Shown: one piece after another, positions 15,558-24,191 of the stretch | Position numbering within the stretch: position 1 is the first letter of the stretch | Layout: each line of letters opens with the position of its first letter | Origin: an uncultured Clostridia bacterium | GTDB lineage: Bacteria > Bacillota > Clostridia > Lachnospirales > Lachnospiraceae | NCBI GenBank assembly: GCA_947303805.1 | Contig: CAMYZE010000003.1 | Location: forward strand, 124,001 to 188,000 | Direction of reading: 5' to 3' | DNA length: 64,000 nucleotides | The notes under the pieces: model-generated | The model's database searches: none | Seen by the model: the letters and a program-made list of their open reading frames with translations, nothing else | What the model was told of the DNA's origin: nothing | Made by a program: the position numbers and the translations under genes

Positions 15558-16346
15558 TTATTGAAATGGTATATCTTCTTCAGTGTTAAAAAAATCTGGA
15601 TCGATACCATTATTTATTAGATTTCCATTATCATCGGTATTATTTAAGAGTCTGCTAATAATTTCTTTACTACCTGATTTTAAACCTATTTTCGATCTAG
15701 CATTACATACTACTTTGTCAAGTTTACTAATTTCATTTTTTATTTCATCTGCAACATACTCTGAACTACACACTCCATTGTAATCTCCATTTGTGACTAT
15801 ATATATTTCAGTCGCCAGTAAATCATAATCTTCAAATTGTGATGGTTCAGGATCATTTGAACTATATCCTACCTTGACTACCATTACAGATGCCTCTTCA
15901 TTCGGCAATTTTGCAAAATATGCAGTCAAGTCTGGTATTACATAGTAATTTCTAAATGATGATTCAAAAAGATTTCTTCCCCAAAAATAATTCTTGCTAA
16001 TATATCCATGTCTTTCATCATTTGAAAAAAACTCCATTTTTTCAGGTAGCCAATCAATAGCATTGTTTTTAGTTAAAATAATCAATTTGTGTAGGAAGTC
16101 TATAATAAATTGCTCTTGTGTTGATAGATTTCCTAAATCTCCATCCACCAACAAATCAATACTTATATCTAGCAAATCAGCTATTTTAGTGATATAATCA
16201 ATTGATGGTAATGGTGAATTCGGTCTTCCCAGCTTTGCAATATATCCGTGACTTATTTCTAGTTTATCCTCAATTTCACCCATTGCTATATTTCGTTGCT
16301 TTGCCATATAGCTTACATTTTTGTAAAATTTCTCTTTATCAAACAT
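15558..16346 (-). CDS. XRE-family phage repressor
   Basis: A 262-residue protein with an N-terminal XRE helix-turn-helix (residues about 8-62: FYKNVSYMAKQRNIAMGEIEDKLEISHGYIAKL, then PSIDYITKIADLLDISIDLLV). The remainder is a mixed domain of unknown fold that probably dimerises or senses a signal; there is no LexA-type serine/lysine protease motif that I can see. I start at 16346 behind AAGGAG, because the promoter at 16388-16416 would start transcription inside any longer version. It lies in a typical lysogeny position beside an ImmA-type protease. Confidence 0.85.
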   Translation of the reverse strand: MFDKEKFYKNVSYMAKQRNIAMGEIEDKLEISHGYIAKLGRPNSPLPSIDYITKIADLLDISIDLLVDGDLGNLSTQEQFIIDFLHKLIILTKNNAIDWLPEKMEFFSNDERHGYISKNYFWGRNLFESSFRNYYVIPDLTAYFAKLPNEEASVMVVKVGYSSNDPEPSQFEDYDLLATEIYIVTNGDYNGVCSSEYVADEIKNEISKLDKVVCNARSKIGLKSGSKEIISRLLNNTDDNGNLINNGIDPDFFNTEEDIPFQ

Positions 16347-16387
16347 AATAGAACTCCTTGCATTATTTTTCCTATTTTCTTGCACAT

Positions 16388-16416
16388 ATAATATCACATT
16401 AGGAATATTTTGTCAA
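16388..16416 (-). promoter_or_regulatory. Sigma-A promoter of the XRE repressor gene
   Basis: On the minus strand TTGACA (16416-16411), 17 bases, TATTAT (16393-16388): close to consensus with ideal spacing. Predicted transcription start is near 16381, 35 bases before the ATG. A symmetric word AAATATT-GAC-AAAATATT overlaps the -35 and could be an autoregulatory operator. Confidence 0.75.
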
Positions 16417-16531
16417 TATTTCTCAATAAATTTTTAATTAAGAATTTTATTATTGGTTGTCCGTTTATAGCTTTATACCTCTTTATTTTCAACTATGCCC
16501 ATTTTATCATTTTTATCATTATTTGTGTAAT

Positions 16532-16629
16532 CACATATGTGTCGGCTCGACCCTTGATTTTATTGGGTTTATTTTTAAGACAAATAAAAAAAGCCTTATT
16601 TTATCGCATTTTATACCGACACAAATGTG
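16532..16629. repeat. Inverted repeat CACATATGTGTCGG in the lysogeny gap
   Basis: CACATATGTGTCGG at 16532-16545 is repeated in inverse orientation at 16616-16629 with one mismatch. Each arm also contains a short palindrome (CACATATGTG; CGACACA-AA-TGTGTCG). The repeats sit between the terminator of the ImmA gene and the repressor promoter, so they could be repressor operators. Nothing else is evident in 16430-16660. Confidence 0.6.
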
Positions 16630-16672
16630 TCGACAAAATTTTGATTTTAAGGTTTTTTTGCAAAAAAATAAA

Positions 16673-16695
16673 GGGTCAAGCATCTGCTCAGCCCC
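16673..16695 (-). terminator. Terminator of the ImmA/IrrE gene
   Basis: On the minus strand GGGCTGAGCA pairs with TGCTTGACCC (one mismatch, wobbles) around a GA loop, followed by TTTATTTTTTT. It lies 20 bases past the stop of the gene 16715-18736. Confidence 0.65.
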
Positions 16696-16714
16696 TTATA
16701 ATCATAAGTTATTA

Positions 16715-18736
16715 TCATACTTTCTCAAACTCTACTTCTTCATATAAAAACTCATTTCCTGTTTTGTCCATTATTTCGCCAAATTTAACGAGTTGTTTCA
16801 TTTTCTCTGAAAATTCCATATCATCTAAGTCATAGTATTTTGTTATAACTTGTTCTACTACTTTATTCTTATAGCTATCTTCAAAATCATATATTACTTT
16901 TTTTATATATCGTAGTGTATTACCTTGTGGAACACCAACCGCCTTAAGAATTATTGCGAGATTTGGTATATTGATTGATTTTGCAGATCTATCATTTAAT
17001 AATTTTACAATAGCCGTTCTTGATAACCCGGTTCTCTCGCTTATAGCATTAGAGGTTAGCTTTTTATTTTTCATTATGCTAACAATTGTATCTCTTAAAT
17101 CAGCTTTTATAAAATCATCAGCTTTACTTTCACTTTGTACTAATTTAGTAAACTCTATCGCATCAGTAGTATCTTCAGGGAATAACTTTTTATACTCTTC
17201 AAGTGATTTGTCTATCATTTTTTTAGTAGGTTTCACATAATAAAGCTCATCATCTGCATAACTATCATAGTTGGTATTCTTCTTAAAGAATATCATTGAC
17301 TCATTCGGATTCTTTCTGCCATAGAATGTGATAGCACCATTATTAAAGTATTTGTCATTATTAATTACACATCTATTATTTACATAAACTACTTTGTTAT
17401 CATCAATTAATTGTCTAAATGTAACATCAGTGTTGTATATTTCTTCTTTCTCTTCAGGGAATAATGCAGGTGTCTCATAAGGTACTAAATCTATATCATT
17501 TGTAAAGAATGAAACTTGTTTCATTCTTATGCATATCTCTTCTTTAGATGCTCCAAATAACTCGGCAAGGTCTGATGCAATAACTCTAAGTATGTTCTCT
17601 TTATTGTCTGAATTAAAATAATCGTATTCTTCGTATTTCTTTGAAAGTTCTGATACGAGCATTTCACTTGGCACAAGTACACGACCTGCAATATTATTGG
17701 CTTGCCATTCAATTTTATTTTCGCAAGAGTATTGATTGTCATTCTTTACAATGTCATCAATGATAGCTCTTGGTGTGTCAGTTTCATAATTGCTGCTCTC
17801 TGCATTTATATCCATCAATTGCTTACGAACTGTTAAAAACTCTTTGTGTAAATCATAATGAACACACTCATGCAAAACTACAAACCTATATGAGCCGAGT
17901 GACTTATCCTTTAAACTCTTATCAATAAGTATTGTTCCTTCGTGTACATTCAAAGTGCATTCTTCAACTTCTACTGTTCCATTTGAAATACAAACTAAAC
18001 CTTTGATTCTATTGCCCTTGACTAGTTTTAACGTAAATGCATCAATTATAATAAGCCCCATCTTGTCTACTACATCATCTATATCTACTATTCCATCGAT
18101 GTCATATTTATTCATAAACCTATTAACATAATATGGCAAATCAACTGACTTGATAACAGGAACTAAATTTGCAGATAACCTTATACCATCTTTTGGCACT
18201 CGAGCCTCTGGCATATCTCTAACCACATCTAAAACCTTAAACTCTTTGAATATACCATCAACCACAAAACTTGCTTTGATATAATATGTGAGAGTTTTTA
18301 ATTTAGAATCTTCTCTTTCAATTACGGACATTTGTTTATATGGATTTAATACTTGATAAAATAAATTGCTGAGCATAGAACTCGTGTCGATGTCAATCTT
18401 CATCTCGAGGTCACAATTTATTATTTTCCTGTTGCCATAGATATTTAACACACGATTAATCTTTGGAACTTTTAGATATTTAGAAACTTCATCTTTTATA
18501 GAATATTGATTTAACTTCTTAAAACTACTAAAGTATGCATCGATCTCATTTGTGTCTTTGCCTTTGCAAATACCAAATCGCTCGCAAACTTTTAATTTGA
18601 TGTTTGGAGAGAACTTTACTAAGTTAGTAATCTTATGTAGGTCTATTTCATCGGCCACAGTCAAAAAGAAGCCATTGCTGGCTTCAATTATGTCACTATA
18701 ATACCTATGATTAATAACTGTCGAAATAAACGACAT
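16715..18736 (-). CDS. ImmA/IrrE-family metallopeptidase with C-terminal HTH
   Basis: A 673-residue protein. The zinc protease motif is HECVHYDLH near residues 290-298, with a downstream Glu/Trp segment (KIEWQANNIAGRVLVPSEML) as in the ImmA/IrrE (DUF955) family that cleaves phage or element repressors. Near residues 560-610 there is an XRE/Cro-like HTH (LTSNAISERTGLSRTAIVKLLND). The N-terminal 220 residues are unassigned. This size is large for ImmA, and having protease and DNA-binding domain on one chain is unusual; it might regulate itself. The ribosome binding site is GGAGGG, with TATAAT at 18760-18765 (minus strand) as a probable -10. Confidence 0.85.
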   Translation of the reverse strand: MSFISTVINHRYYSDIIEASNGFFLTVADEIDLHKITNLVKFSPNIKLKVCERFGICKGKDTNEIDAYFSSFKKLNQYSIKDEVSKYLKVPKINRVLNIYGNRKIINCDLEMKIDIDTSSMLSNLFYQVLNPYKQMSVIEREDSKLKTLTYYIKASFVVDGIFKEFKVLDVVRDMPEARVPKDGIRLSANLVPVIKSVDLPYYVNRFMNKYDIDGIVDIDDVVDKMGLIIIDAFTLKLVKGNRIKGLVCISNGTVEVEECTLNVHEGTILIDKSLKDKSLGSYRFVVLHECVHYDLHKEFLTVRKQLMDINAESSNYETDTPRAIIDDIVKNDNQYSCENKIEWQANNIAGRVLVPSEMLVSELSKKYEEYDYFNSDNKENILRVIASDLAELFGASKEEICIRMKQVSFFTNDIDLVPYETPALFPEEKEEIYNTDVTFRQLIDDNKVVYVNNRCVINNDKYFNNGAITFYGRKNPNESMIFFKKNTNYDSYADDELYYVKPTKKMIDKSLEEYKKLFPEDTTDAIEFTKLVQSESKADDFIKADLRDTIVSIMKNKKLTSNAISERTGLSRTAIVKLLNDRSAKSINIPNLAIILKAVGVPQGNTLRYIKKVIYDFEDSYKNKVVEQVITKYYDLDDMEFSEKMKQLVKFGEIMDKTGNEFLYEEVEFEKV

Positions 18737-18867
18737 AAATGCCCTCCGTATGTGCCTATATTATACTAAATAATAGGTGTTTATCATAGTTTTTAATACA
18801 CAACATTTCAACATTTTTGTGGCTTATTTATAAGGGTTTTATGTTGTTTTGTCAAATTTCAATAAAA

Positions 18868-18892
18868 AACCTACCTTTTTTCAAGGTAGGTT
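18868..18892 (-). terminator. Hairpin terminator
   Basis: AACCTACCTT and AAGGTAGGTT form a perfect 10-bp stem with a short T-rich loop, followed on the minus strand by TTTTTATT. It ends the transcript of the gene 18901-19134 and the genes upstream of it. Confidence 0.85.
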
Positions 18893-18900
18893 ATAACTAT

Positions 18901-19134
18901 TTACCAATCATTTTCTTCTTCCCTACGGCGTTCCTCTTCTTCTCGCTCTCTTTCTTCCTCTTCCCTACGACGTTCCTCTTCCTCTTCGCGCTCTCGCCTT
19001 TCTTCTTCCTCGCGTTCTCTACGGTATTCACTATCATCCCAATTATTCGTATACTCACCACGAGTCCAGCTATAGCCATCTTCGTCTATATCTTCATATT
19101 CACCTGATTCATAATTCATGCACCACTTTGACAT
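18901..19134 (-). CDS. Short protein with an Arg/Glu-rich repeat tail
   Basis: A 77-residue protein. Residues 1-37 (MSKWCMNYESGEYEDIDEDGYSW...) form a Trp/Tyr/Asp-rich head; residues 38-75 are repeats of R-E-R-E-E-E-E and R-R-R-E-E-E-E, which should form a highly charged single helix. DNA of the tail is a tandem repeat of AG-rich words, prone to slippage. It starts right after the stop of the gene 19137-19811, so the two are coupled. The head is probably a small protein-protein or cell-surface module; function unknown. Confidence 0.6.
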   Translation of the reverse strand: MSKWCMNYESGEYEDIDEDGYSWTRGEYTNNWDDSEYRREREEEERREREEEEERRREEEEREREEEERRREEENDW

Positions 19135-19136
19135 AA

Positions 19137-19811
19137 CTACACCTGAACTTTCGATGTATTTCTCAAGATGTTAAGCATAGACTTTTTTACATCACTAATT
19201 TCTTTTTTATTTCTTGTGCAAAGCACTCTGTCACAAGTATCATATAAATAACATGACTCACATATAATGCTATTAACAGCTTGTCTTCTTAAGTCTTCAT
19301 CAGATGGTAATTTGTAAGATTCAATCTTTTTAACATCACTTGGATTTCGTAATCCAAAATCAAGTTGTTTACCATTACTAGTTTTTATGTACCGATATAC
19401 TTCAGCAAAAAACTCCAACGAATCTCCAACATTGTATTCTTCAAAGCCTTTCTCATCCATCCATACATGGTCTTCTCTACTTTCAAAAAAATCTAGATTA
19501 TCAGGATACATTCCCTCAATATAAATTCTTTTGAAACATACTCTACCATCTTTTTTCTTTTCAATTTGCCCTTTAAAACTTGACGGTATGTTGTAGTAAA
19601 TTGTCTGAAAACCACTTCGCATTTTACCTTTAGATTCTTTCTGCAAATCTAAACACTCATCATAAGTTAGGTTTTCACCGCCTACTATTCCTTTTGCAAA
19701 TTTCTCTGAAAAATCAATGCTCCCATAATCTGACCATTGGAATACAGTGTTTGTCTTATAGTGTGTCTTTTTGAATGCTTCCCATTCTAAGTCTTTCCTT
19801 AAGTCTTTCAT
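19137..19811 (-). CDS. Hypothetical protein with C-terminal cysteine cluster
   Basis: A 224-residue protein of unknown family. The C-terminal region has ICESCYLYDTCDRVLC, four cysteines in CxxC...C...C form that suggest an Fe-S or zinc site. The middle (MYPDNLDFFESREDHVWMDEKGFEEYNVGDSLEFFAEVYRY) resembles an OB-like beta-barrel. I start at 19811 because GGAGG lies eight bases upstream, and the first in-frame ATG at 19826 overlaps that site. It is followed immediately by the repeat-tail gene. Confidence 0.7.
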   Translation of the reverse strand: MKDLRKDLEWEAFKKTHYKTNTVFQWSDYGSIDFSEKFAKGIVGGENLTYDECLDLQKESKGKMRSGFQTIYYNIPSSFKGQIEKKKDGRVCFKRIYIEGMYPDNLDFFESREDHVWMDEKGFEEYNVGDSLEFFAEVYRYIKTSNGKQLDFGLRNPSDVKKIESYKLPSDEDLRRQAVNSIICESCYLYDTCDRVLCTRNKKEISDVKKSMLNILRNTSKVQV

Positions 19812-19907
19812 AAACTTTACCTCCATTAATAAGTGATATCTTTCGATACCCTGACATGTTAACTTTGGTAATACTAAAATTATAACACTTTCATTCTAAA
19901 TTCGCAA

Positions 19908-20186
19908 CTAATAAATCTCACTCAAATCGCTATCTACTATTTCTACATCTTCGCCATTCCTTAACATATCACCTACAGTCTTATCAAGTATAAATTGCTT
20001 GTTGCAACAAGTGGTTTCTGCAAAATATGTCTTATTCCATCTCCAAACAGGAATGAAAAACAAAGTTAAAACTTGATAAGTATATACTATATTATATGAG
20101 CCGATATCATCGCAATATCTACATCTATGAACTTTATCATAGTTTATAGGCTCTTCTTTAGTTGTGATCCACATTAAGAAAAACAT
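19908..20186 (-). CDS. Zinc-ribbon domain protein
   Basis: A 92-residue protein with CRYCDDIG near the N-terminus and TCCNKQ in the middle, together with the TLFFIPVWRWNKTYFAE segment between them. This matches the zinc_ribbon_15-type proteins, in which an N-terminal CxxC and a downstream CC close a zinc site. Function unknown. The two starts MFFLMW and MWITTK cannot be told apart with certainty. It follows the glycosylase-like gene 20199-20882 at 12 bases and is probably in the same operon. Confidence 0.75.
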   Translation of the reverse strand: MFFLMWITTKEEPINYDKVHRCRYCDDIGSYNIVYTYQVLTLFFIPVWRWNKTYFAETTCCNKQFILDKTVGDMLRNGEDVEIVDSDLSEIY

Positions 20187-20198
20187 TACAATATCACT

Positions 20199-20882
20199 TT
20201 ACTTTGATTGATACTTTCGCCAAATAATACCATCTAAAACTCCCACAGAACTAATATTTTTATATTTCTTCTTCAACTCCTTAACTGCTTTAGAAAATAG
20301 TATTTGATAGTCATTTCCATCTGTAAATTCAACATTACAAGCATTTTTAACAAATCTTTTGATGTGAACATCGGGCTTACACCTATTTTTATCTCCTGCC
20401 AACATAAATAAGTAGTTTACACCAGCATTTCCTAATCCTTTTATAGAACTGATTACAACTTCAAGCAACTCTATATTCTTAAACTTTTTAAATTCTTCTA
20501 ACGAATTAATGTTTAACCATAATAATCTTTCGCATAAATCTATACATATTTCAGACTTTATTCTACCAGCAAGTTTTTGATTATTCTTAAGTATATCATT
20601 TGCGAATCTATCTACACCTATTTTTTTTATATTATTTAAGAGATTTTTGCAATTGTCTTCTTTGGTGTTTTTATCACCTTTTAAGTACTTTTCTATATAT
20701 CGGTCAACTATTTTTCTCGTTACTTCATATTTAGTTCGCAATGAATAAACACAATCTAAAATGCAAAGTGAAATACTGTTATATTTAGTAATTCTATGGT
20801 TTTCATTCAAGTCTAAATTATCAATACAATATTTACAAAACTGTGGAACTAACTTATCTATATTTTGATTATTGCTCTTCAT
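20199..20882 (-). CDS. HhH-GPD DNA glycosylase-like protein
   Basis: A 227-residue protein. Its C-terminal half has the helix-hairpin-helix-GPD signature: IKGLGNAGVNYLFMLAG, then CKPDVHIKRF, where the Asp matches the catalytic Asp of endonuclease III/AlkA proteins and the HhH Lys of bifunctional lyases is replaced (GNAGV), so it should be monofunctional. I see no Fe-S cysteine cluster. Similar lone proteins lie beside restriction-modification genes, where one known role is repair of T-G mismatches left by deamination of 5-methylcytosine. It starts overlapping the small gene 20869-21015, with which it is coupled. Confidence 0.72.
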   Translation of the reverse strand: MKSNNQNIDKLVPQFCKYCIDNLDLNENHRITKYNSISLCILDCVYSLRTKYEVTRKIVDRYIEKYLKGDKNTKEDNCKNLLNNIKKIGVDRFANDILKNNQKLAGRIKSEICIDLCERLLWLNINSLEEFKKFKNIELLEVVISSIKGLGNAGVNYLFMLAGDKNRCKPDVHIKRFVKNACNVEFTDGNDYQILFSKAVKELKKKYKNISSVGVLDGIIWRKYQSK

Positions 20883-21015
20883 CTTTTATACCCATCTTCT
20901 CTTTCAACCCATTTAATGACTTCTCATACTGTGCCTTATCAATTGCTCCAGTCTTTAAAAATGTATCAAGTAATTTCTTTTGGTCTTCATAAAGTTTTTG
21001 TTTTTCTTTATCCAC
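20869..21015 (-). CDS. Small DNA-repair-associated protein, GTG start
   Basis: A 48-residue helical protein (VDKEKQKLYEDQKKLL..., GAIDKAQYEKSLNGLKEKMG). Proteins of the form KLYEEQKKLLDTFL..GAI.KAQYEKSL are found in many Firmicutes and mobile elements as short helper genes; function unknown to me. The frame has no ATG near its start; the GTG at 21015 is six bases after an extended -10, so translation is probably leaderless. The stop overlaps the start of the glycosylase-like gene by about 14 bases. Confidence 0.65.
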   Translation of the reverse strand: MDKEKQKLYEDQKKLLDTFLKTGAIDKAQYEKSLNGLKEKMGIKDEEQ

Positions 21016-21094
21016 GAACTAATTATAACATATTTTATAAAATTTATTTATATAAAATGTATATTTTTTGTGTGAATTTTGATATAATTATTTA
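21016..21094. promoter_or_regulatory. Divergent extended -10 promoters with leaderless starts
   Basis: On the plus strand TGATATAAT (TGn plus TATAAT at 21083-21088) ends six bases before the ATG at 21095; on the minus strand TGTTATAAT (TATAAT at 21027-21022) ends six bases before the GTG at 21015. Six bases is the normal gap from the -10 to the first transcribed base, so both mRNAs should begin with the start codon. No Shine-Dalgarno sequence precedes either gene. The 79-base gap is AT-rich and gives no other signal. Confidence 0.7.
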
Positions 21095-21724
21095 ATGATA
21101 TACACTTTAAATAAAAGAACTAAATCAGTCAAATTCATATATTCAAAATGTAAGCGAATGGCAAAAGTAATAGATTTAGTAGGAACTATAACCTATAAGC
21201 CTTATAGTGACCCCTACTCTTTTCTTGTATCAACTATTATAGGCCAAATGTTATCAAATAAGGTTGCAGATATCATTTGCGAAAGATTAGAAAATCATTG
21301 CGATGGTCATATTACCCCAGCTAAAATTGACGAATTGACCGATTCGCAAATAAAGTCAATTGGAACATCAAATTCTAAAGTCAAATTCATAAGAGAACTT
21401 ACAAACTCAATTAAAAATAAAGATATTAATTTTAAGAAAATAGCTGATATGAATGATGAAGATGCAATAAAGGTTCTTACTTCTATACACGGAATAGGAA
21501 CTTGGTCAGCAAAAATGTATCTTATTTTTGTACTAAATAGGCAAAATATCCTGCCATACGAAGATATGGCATTCATACAAGGCTATAAATGGTGCTATAA
21601 CACCAATAGAATAGATAAAGATAGTATAACTAAAAAATTTAAGAAATTTGAACCATATCGAAGCATTGTGGCGAGGTATTTATACAAGGCTTTAGATGGT
21701 GGTTTCACTAAAAATAAATTATAA
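21095..21724 (+). CDS. AlkA-like DNA glycosylase (HhH-GPD)
   Basis: A 209-residue HhH-GPD protein. Motifs: FLVSTIIGQMLSNKVA (family signature), LTSIHGIGTWSAKMYLIF (helix-hairpin-helix), then LPYEDMAFIQGYKW, where the Asp of EDMA fits the catalytic Asp of AlkA and 3-methyladenine glycosylases. No C-terminal Fe-S cysteines, so it resembles AlkA rather than MutY/Nth. It heads the plus-strand operon with the two candidate restriction genes (11 and 2 bases apart), which makes it part of the island; it may excise methylated or deaminated bases produced by the neighbouring methyltransferases, or attack modified phage DNA. Confidence 0.82.
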   Translation: MIYTLNKRTKSVKFIYSKCKRMAKVIDLVGTITYKPYSDPYSFLVSTIIGQMLSNKVADIICERLENHCDGHITPAKIDELTDSQIKSIGTSNSKVKFIRELTNSIKNKDINFKKIADMNDEDAIKVLTSIHGIGTWSAKMYLIFVLNRQNILPYEDMAFIQGYKWCYNTNRIDKDSITKKFKKFEPYRSIVARYLYKALDGGFTKNKL

Positions 21725-21735
21725 GGAGTATTTTT

Positions 21736-22476
21736 ATGTCATTAAACACAGGATTTGTAAATGAAAAAGACTTAGTAGATGCATTAAACAATAAGTCATA
21801 TACCGATTTGAATGCAAATTTACAACACTTTTGCTTAGATATATTTAATAACAAGTTGGATACAACACCGCTAATTGTTTCAAAAATTTCTGGTAATTCT
21901 AAACCTGATATTATGATTACTCACAAAAATGTTACAAAATACATTAGTATAAAAAAAGGCTCTGGTAATAGTGTGCACCAAGAAAAAATTGATGTATTTA
22001 CAAAATATTTAGAATCTATTGGTGTTAGTAAATCAAACATAAATAATTTGCTACTATTTCATTATGGCGATGACACAATAAATGATACTGGCAAGATTAG
22101 ATACGATGCAAGAGAATGTGCTGAAAAATATACCAAACAGATAGAAGCATTAAACAATGAGTTAAATGGCAAAGAAATATTAACTAAAATATTAGATAGA
22201 ATATTGTTTACAGGGAATGTTGAAAATGGACACACTGTAGACTATATTTATCATGGCGATTTAAATAATGGATTATGGGCATCTCGAGACGAAATCTATA
22301 AGTATTTTTTAAGTAATAAGTTTATTAGCAAAACTGTTCATTTCGCTTCTTTAACTTACCAAGTATGGGGAAGAAACGAAAAAAGAGAAGCACTTCACCC
22401 AGAAAGACGATATGTAATGCAAGTTAAATGGTCTCAAATATTAATTGATCTAAAAAACATAAGAGAAGGTAAATAA
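21736..22476 (+). CDS. Candidate PD-(D/E)XK restriction endonuclease 1
   Basis: A 246-residue protein with a PD-(D/E)XK-like core: ISGNSKPDIMI near residue 52, then YISIKKGSGNSVHQEKID near residues 74-90 (Ser in place of the usual Asp/Glu before XK). The SGNSVHQE segment recurs in restriction endonucleases. The C-terminal region has basic residues (QVWGRNEKREALHPERRYVMQVKW) suited to DNA binding. The ribosome binding site AAGGAG precedes the ATG by six bases. It is two bases from the next gene, with which it probably forms one unit; the specificity is unknown. Confidence 0.75.
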   Translation: MSLNTGFVNEKDLVDALNNKSYTDLNANLQHFCLDIFNNKLDTTPLIVSKISGNSKPDIMITHKNVTKYISIKKGSGNSVHQEKIDVFTKYLESIGVSKSNINNLLLFHYGDDTINDTGKIRYDARECAEKYTKQIEALNNELNGKEILTKILDRILFTGNVENGHTVDYIYHGDLNNGLWASRDEIYKYFLSNKFISKTVHFASLTYQVWGRNEKREALHPERRYVMQVKWSQILIDLKNIREGK

Positions 22477-22477
22477 A

Positions 22478-23260
22478 ATGAATAGAGGAACTAAGCAAGG
22501 CGATGAGCAAGAAATTAAATTTGTAACTGATTTTAACAAAAACAAAGTCGGCTATAAAGATTTTATTTTGTCATTCAGCAAAAACATAGATAAAATATGG
22601 ATGTGCCGTGTAACTACAAAACAATTGTCAAAATTGTCGAATCAAAGAGTTTTTACAAGATCCGATTGTTATCTTATTGAAAGTAGCGATCCACAATTGA
22701 CAAAGGTTCTCAAAGATAATGACAATTATTTGTCTGAAGATATTTTAAATAATAACAAAATAAAATTTATTCAAATCGAAAAGTCAGGCATATCAATCAA
22801 AATGATAGATTCAAATAATTTTCAAATTCTAAAGTTGCAACCTGATTCTTTTTACAATTTATTTAGTAATTATGAATTAGGCGCTGGTGCTTCAATATAT
22901 TGTCTAAAAGAAAATGAATTAATAAAAAATGATAGTGTTTTGAAAGGTTGGAAGACAACTATATCAAATATGATGAGTTATTTTAAGGAATTAAAGCTTG
23001 ATAAAAACTTTATAAACGATTTAGCTGTTTGCAAAAAAATTAAGGAATATTCAAATAAGAAAATTAAAGAACTAATAGATAATTCAAAAGAATTACAAAA
23101 GAAAATTTTTAACGGATATCAATTATACGAAGAGCCATATGTAGCATGGTATTTATATCACGGAGATAATATTGAAAAATTAACATATATCCCATTTACA
23201 GTTACTACTGGATCTGGTAGATCACATGGTGATTTTACTGTTGTACTTAAACCAATCTAA
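22478..23260 (+). CDS. Candidate restriction endonuclease 2
   Basis: A 260-residue protein starting MNRGTKQGDEQEIKFVTDFN. It has TRSDCYLIES near residues 65-75 and IQIEKSGISIKMID near residues 95-110, the pattern of type II endonucleases in which Asp and xxK close the PD-(D/E)XK site. The segment TTGSGRSHGDF near the C-terminus could be part of a specificity or binding loop. It ends in a four-base convergent overlap with the methyltransferase gene. Whether it or the previous gene is the cognate endonuclease, or both form a heteromer, cannot be decided from sequence. Confidence 0.7.
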   Translation: MNRGTKQGDEQEIKFVTDFNKNKVGYKDFILSFSKNIDKIWMCRVTTKQLSKLSNQRVFTRSDCYLIESSDPQLTKVLKDNDNYLSEDILNNNKIKFIQIEKSGISIKMIDSNNFQILKLQPDSFYNLFSNYELGAGASIYCLKENELIKNDSVLKGWKTTISNMMSYFKELKLDKNFINDLAVCKKIKEYSNKKIKELIDNSKELQKKIFNGYQLYEEPYVAWYLYHGDNIEKLTYIPFTVTTGSGRSHGDFTVVLKPI

Positions 23261-24189
23261 CTAATCAACTTAACTAGTTCTTTAGCAATTTCCGTCACAA
23301 TAGGAACAACCACACTATTACCAACTTGCTTATATGCCTGCATACCCGTTCCTATTTTATAACTTTCGGGGTATCCCATTAATCTCAAACATTCTTTTTC
23401 TGTCAATTGTCTCATTTGTTTTACAAGAACAGGGACATTATTTCCACCAGTGCCCATTTTTGCTGTTAAACATGGGCTTATCCCATCATTTTTAAATTGA
23501 CATCTTGATGCCCTAACTTCATAAGCCAATGTTTCATCATTTACACTGATGTTTTTATCTTTTACAAATTTTTGAATGTTCTTTTTACATATAGGTGTAA
23601 CATTATACTCTTCACCTACATTTTTATCTAATATATCTTTAATTCTAAACTTAAGCTCGCACTCTTTAGGAAATTGGAATTTATTAATATCAATATTCAA
23701 ATCTTTTCTTATACCAACACAATACCATCTTTCCCTATGCTGTGGAATACCATATTTTTTTGCATTTAAAACAGAATATTTATAATCATAACCCAAATCA
23801 TCTAAAATAGATAATATTACCTTAAGTGTTTTGCCATTATCATGATTTGTAATTCCCTTGACATTTTCCAAAAAGAATGCTTTTGGCTTCTTAGCTTTAA
23901 GAATACTAGCAACATTAAAAAACAAAGTTCCTCTTGAATCTTCAAAACCTTTTCTCAACCCAGCAAGTGAAAATGGTTGACAAGGAAATCCACCACATAA
24001 AATATCAAAATCGGGTATTTCATTTGGATCTTTAGTCGTTATGTCGCACTTTGAATCATCATTAAAATTGTTCTTATATGTTTCTATAACTTTGTCATCT
24101 ATCTCTGAACTAAAAACACACTTGCACTTTTGTTTTTCAAATGCAAGTCTAAATCCTCCTAATCCAGAAAATAAATCAACAAATTTCAT
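23257..24189 (-). CDS. DNA cytosine-C5 methyltransferase, M1
   Basis: A 310-residue m5C methyltransferase. Motif I FVDLFSGLGGFRLAF, motif IV GGFPCQPFSLAG with the catalytic Cys, motif VI LENVKG, motif VIII GIPQHRERWYCVG, motif IX region SPCLTAKMG, and motif X QVGNSVVVP. Length and order are normal for a single-target enzyme. It protects host DNA from the neighbouring nucleases. It is the last gene of the leftward operon hypothetical-M2-M1, three bases after M2, and converges on the endonuclease gene. Confidence 0.95.
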   Translation of the reverse strand: MKFVDLFSGLGGFRLAFEKQKCKCVFSSEIDDKVIETYKNNFNDDSKCDITTKDPNEIPDFDILCGGFPCQPFSLAGLRKGFEDSRGTLFFNVASILKAKKPKAFFLENVKGITNHDNGKTLKVILSILDDLGYDYKYSVLNAKKYGIPQHRERWYCVGIRKDLNIDINKFQFPKECELKFRIKDILDKNVGEEYNVTPICKKNIQKFVKDKNISVNDETLAYEVRASRCQFKNDGISPCLTAKMGTGGNNVPVLVKQMRQLTEKECLRLMGYPESYKIGTGMQAYKQVGNSVVVPIVTEIAKELVKLIS

Positions 24190-24191
24190 TG

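Noticed and set aside
18897..19079. Second frame across the Arg/Glu repeat region
   Set aside because: Out-of-frame reading of the same AG-rich DNA, without a start signal.
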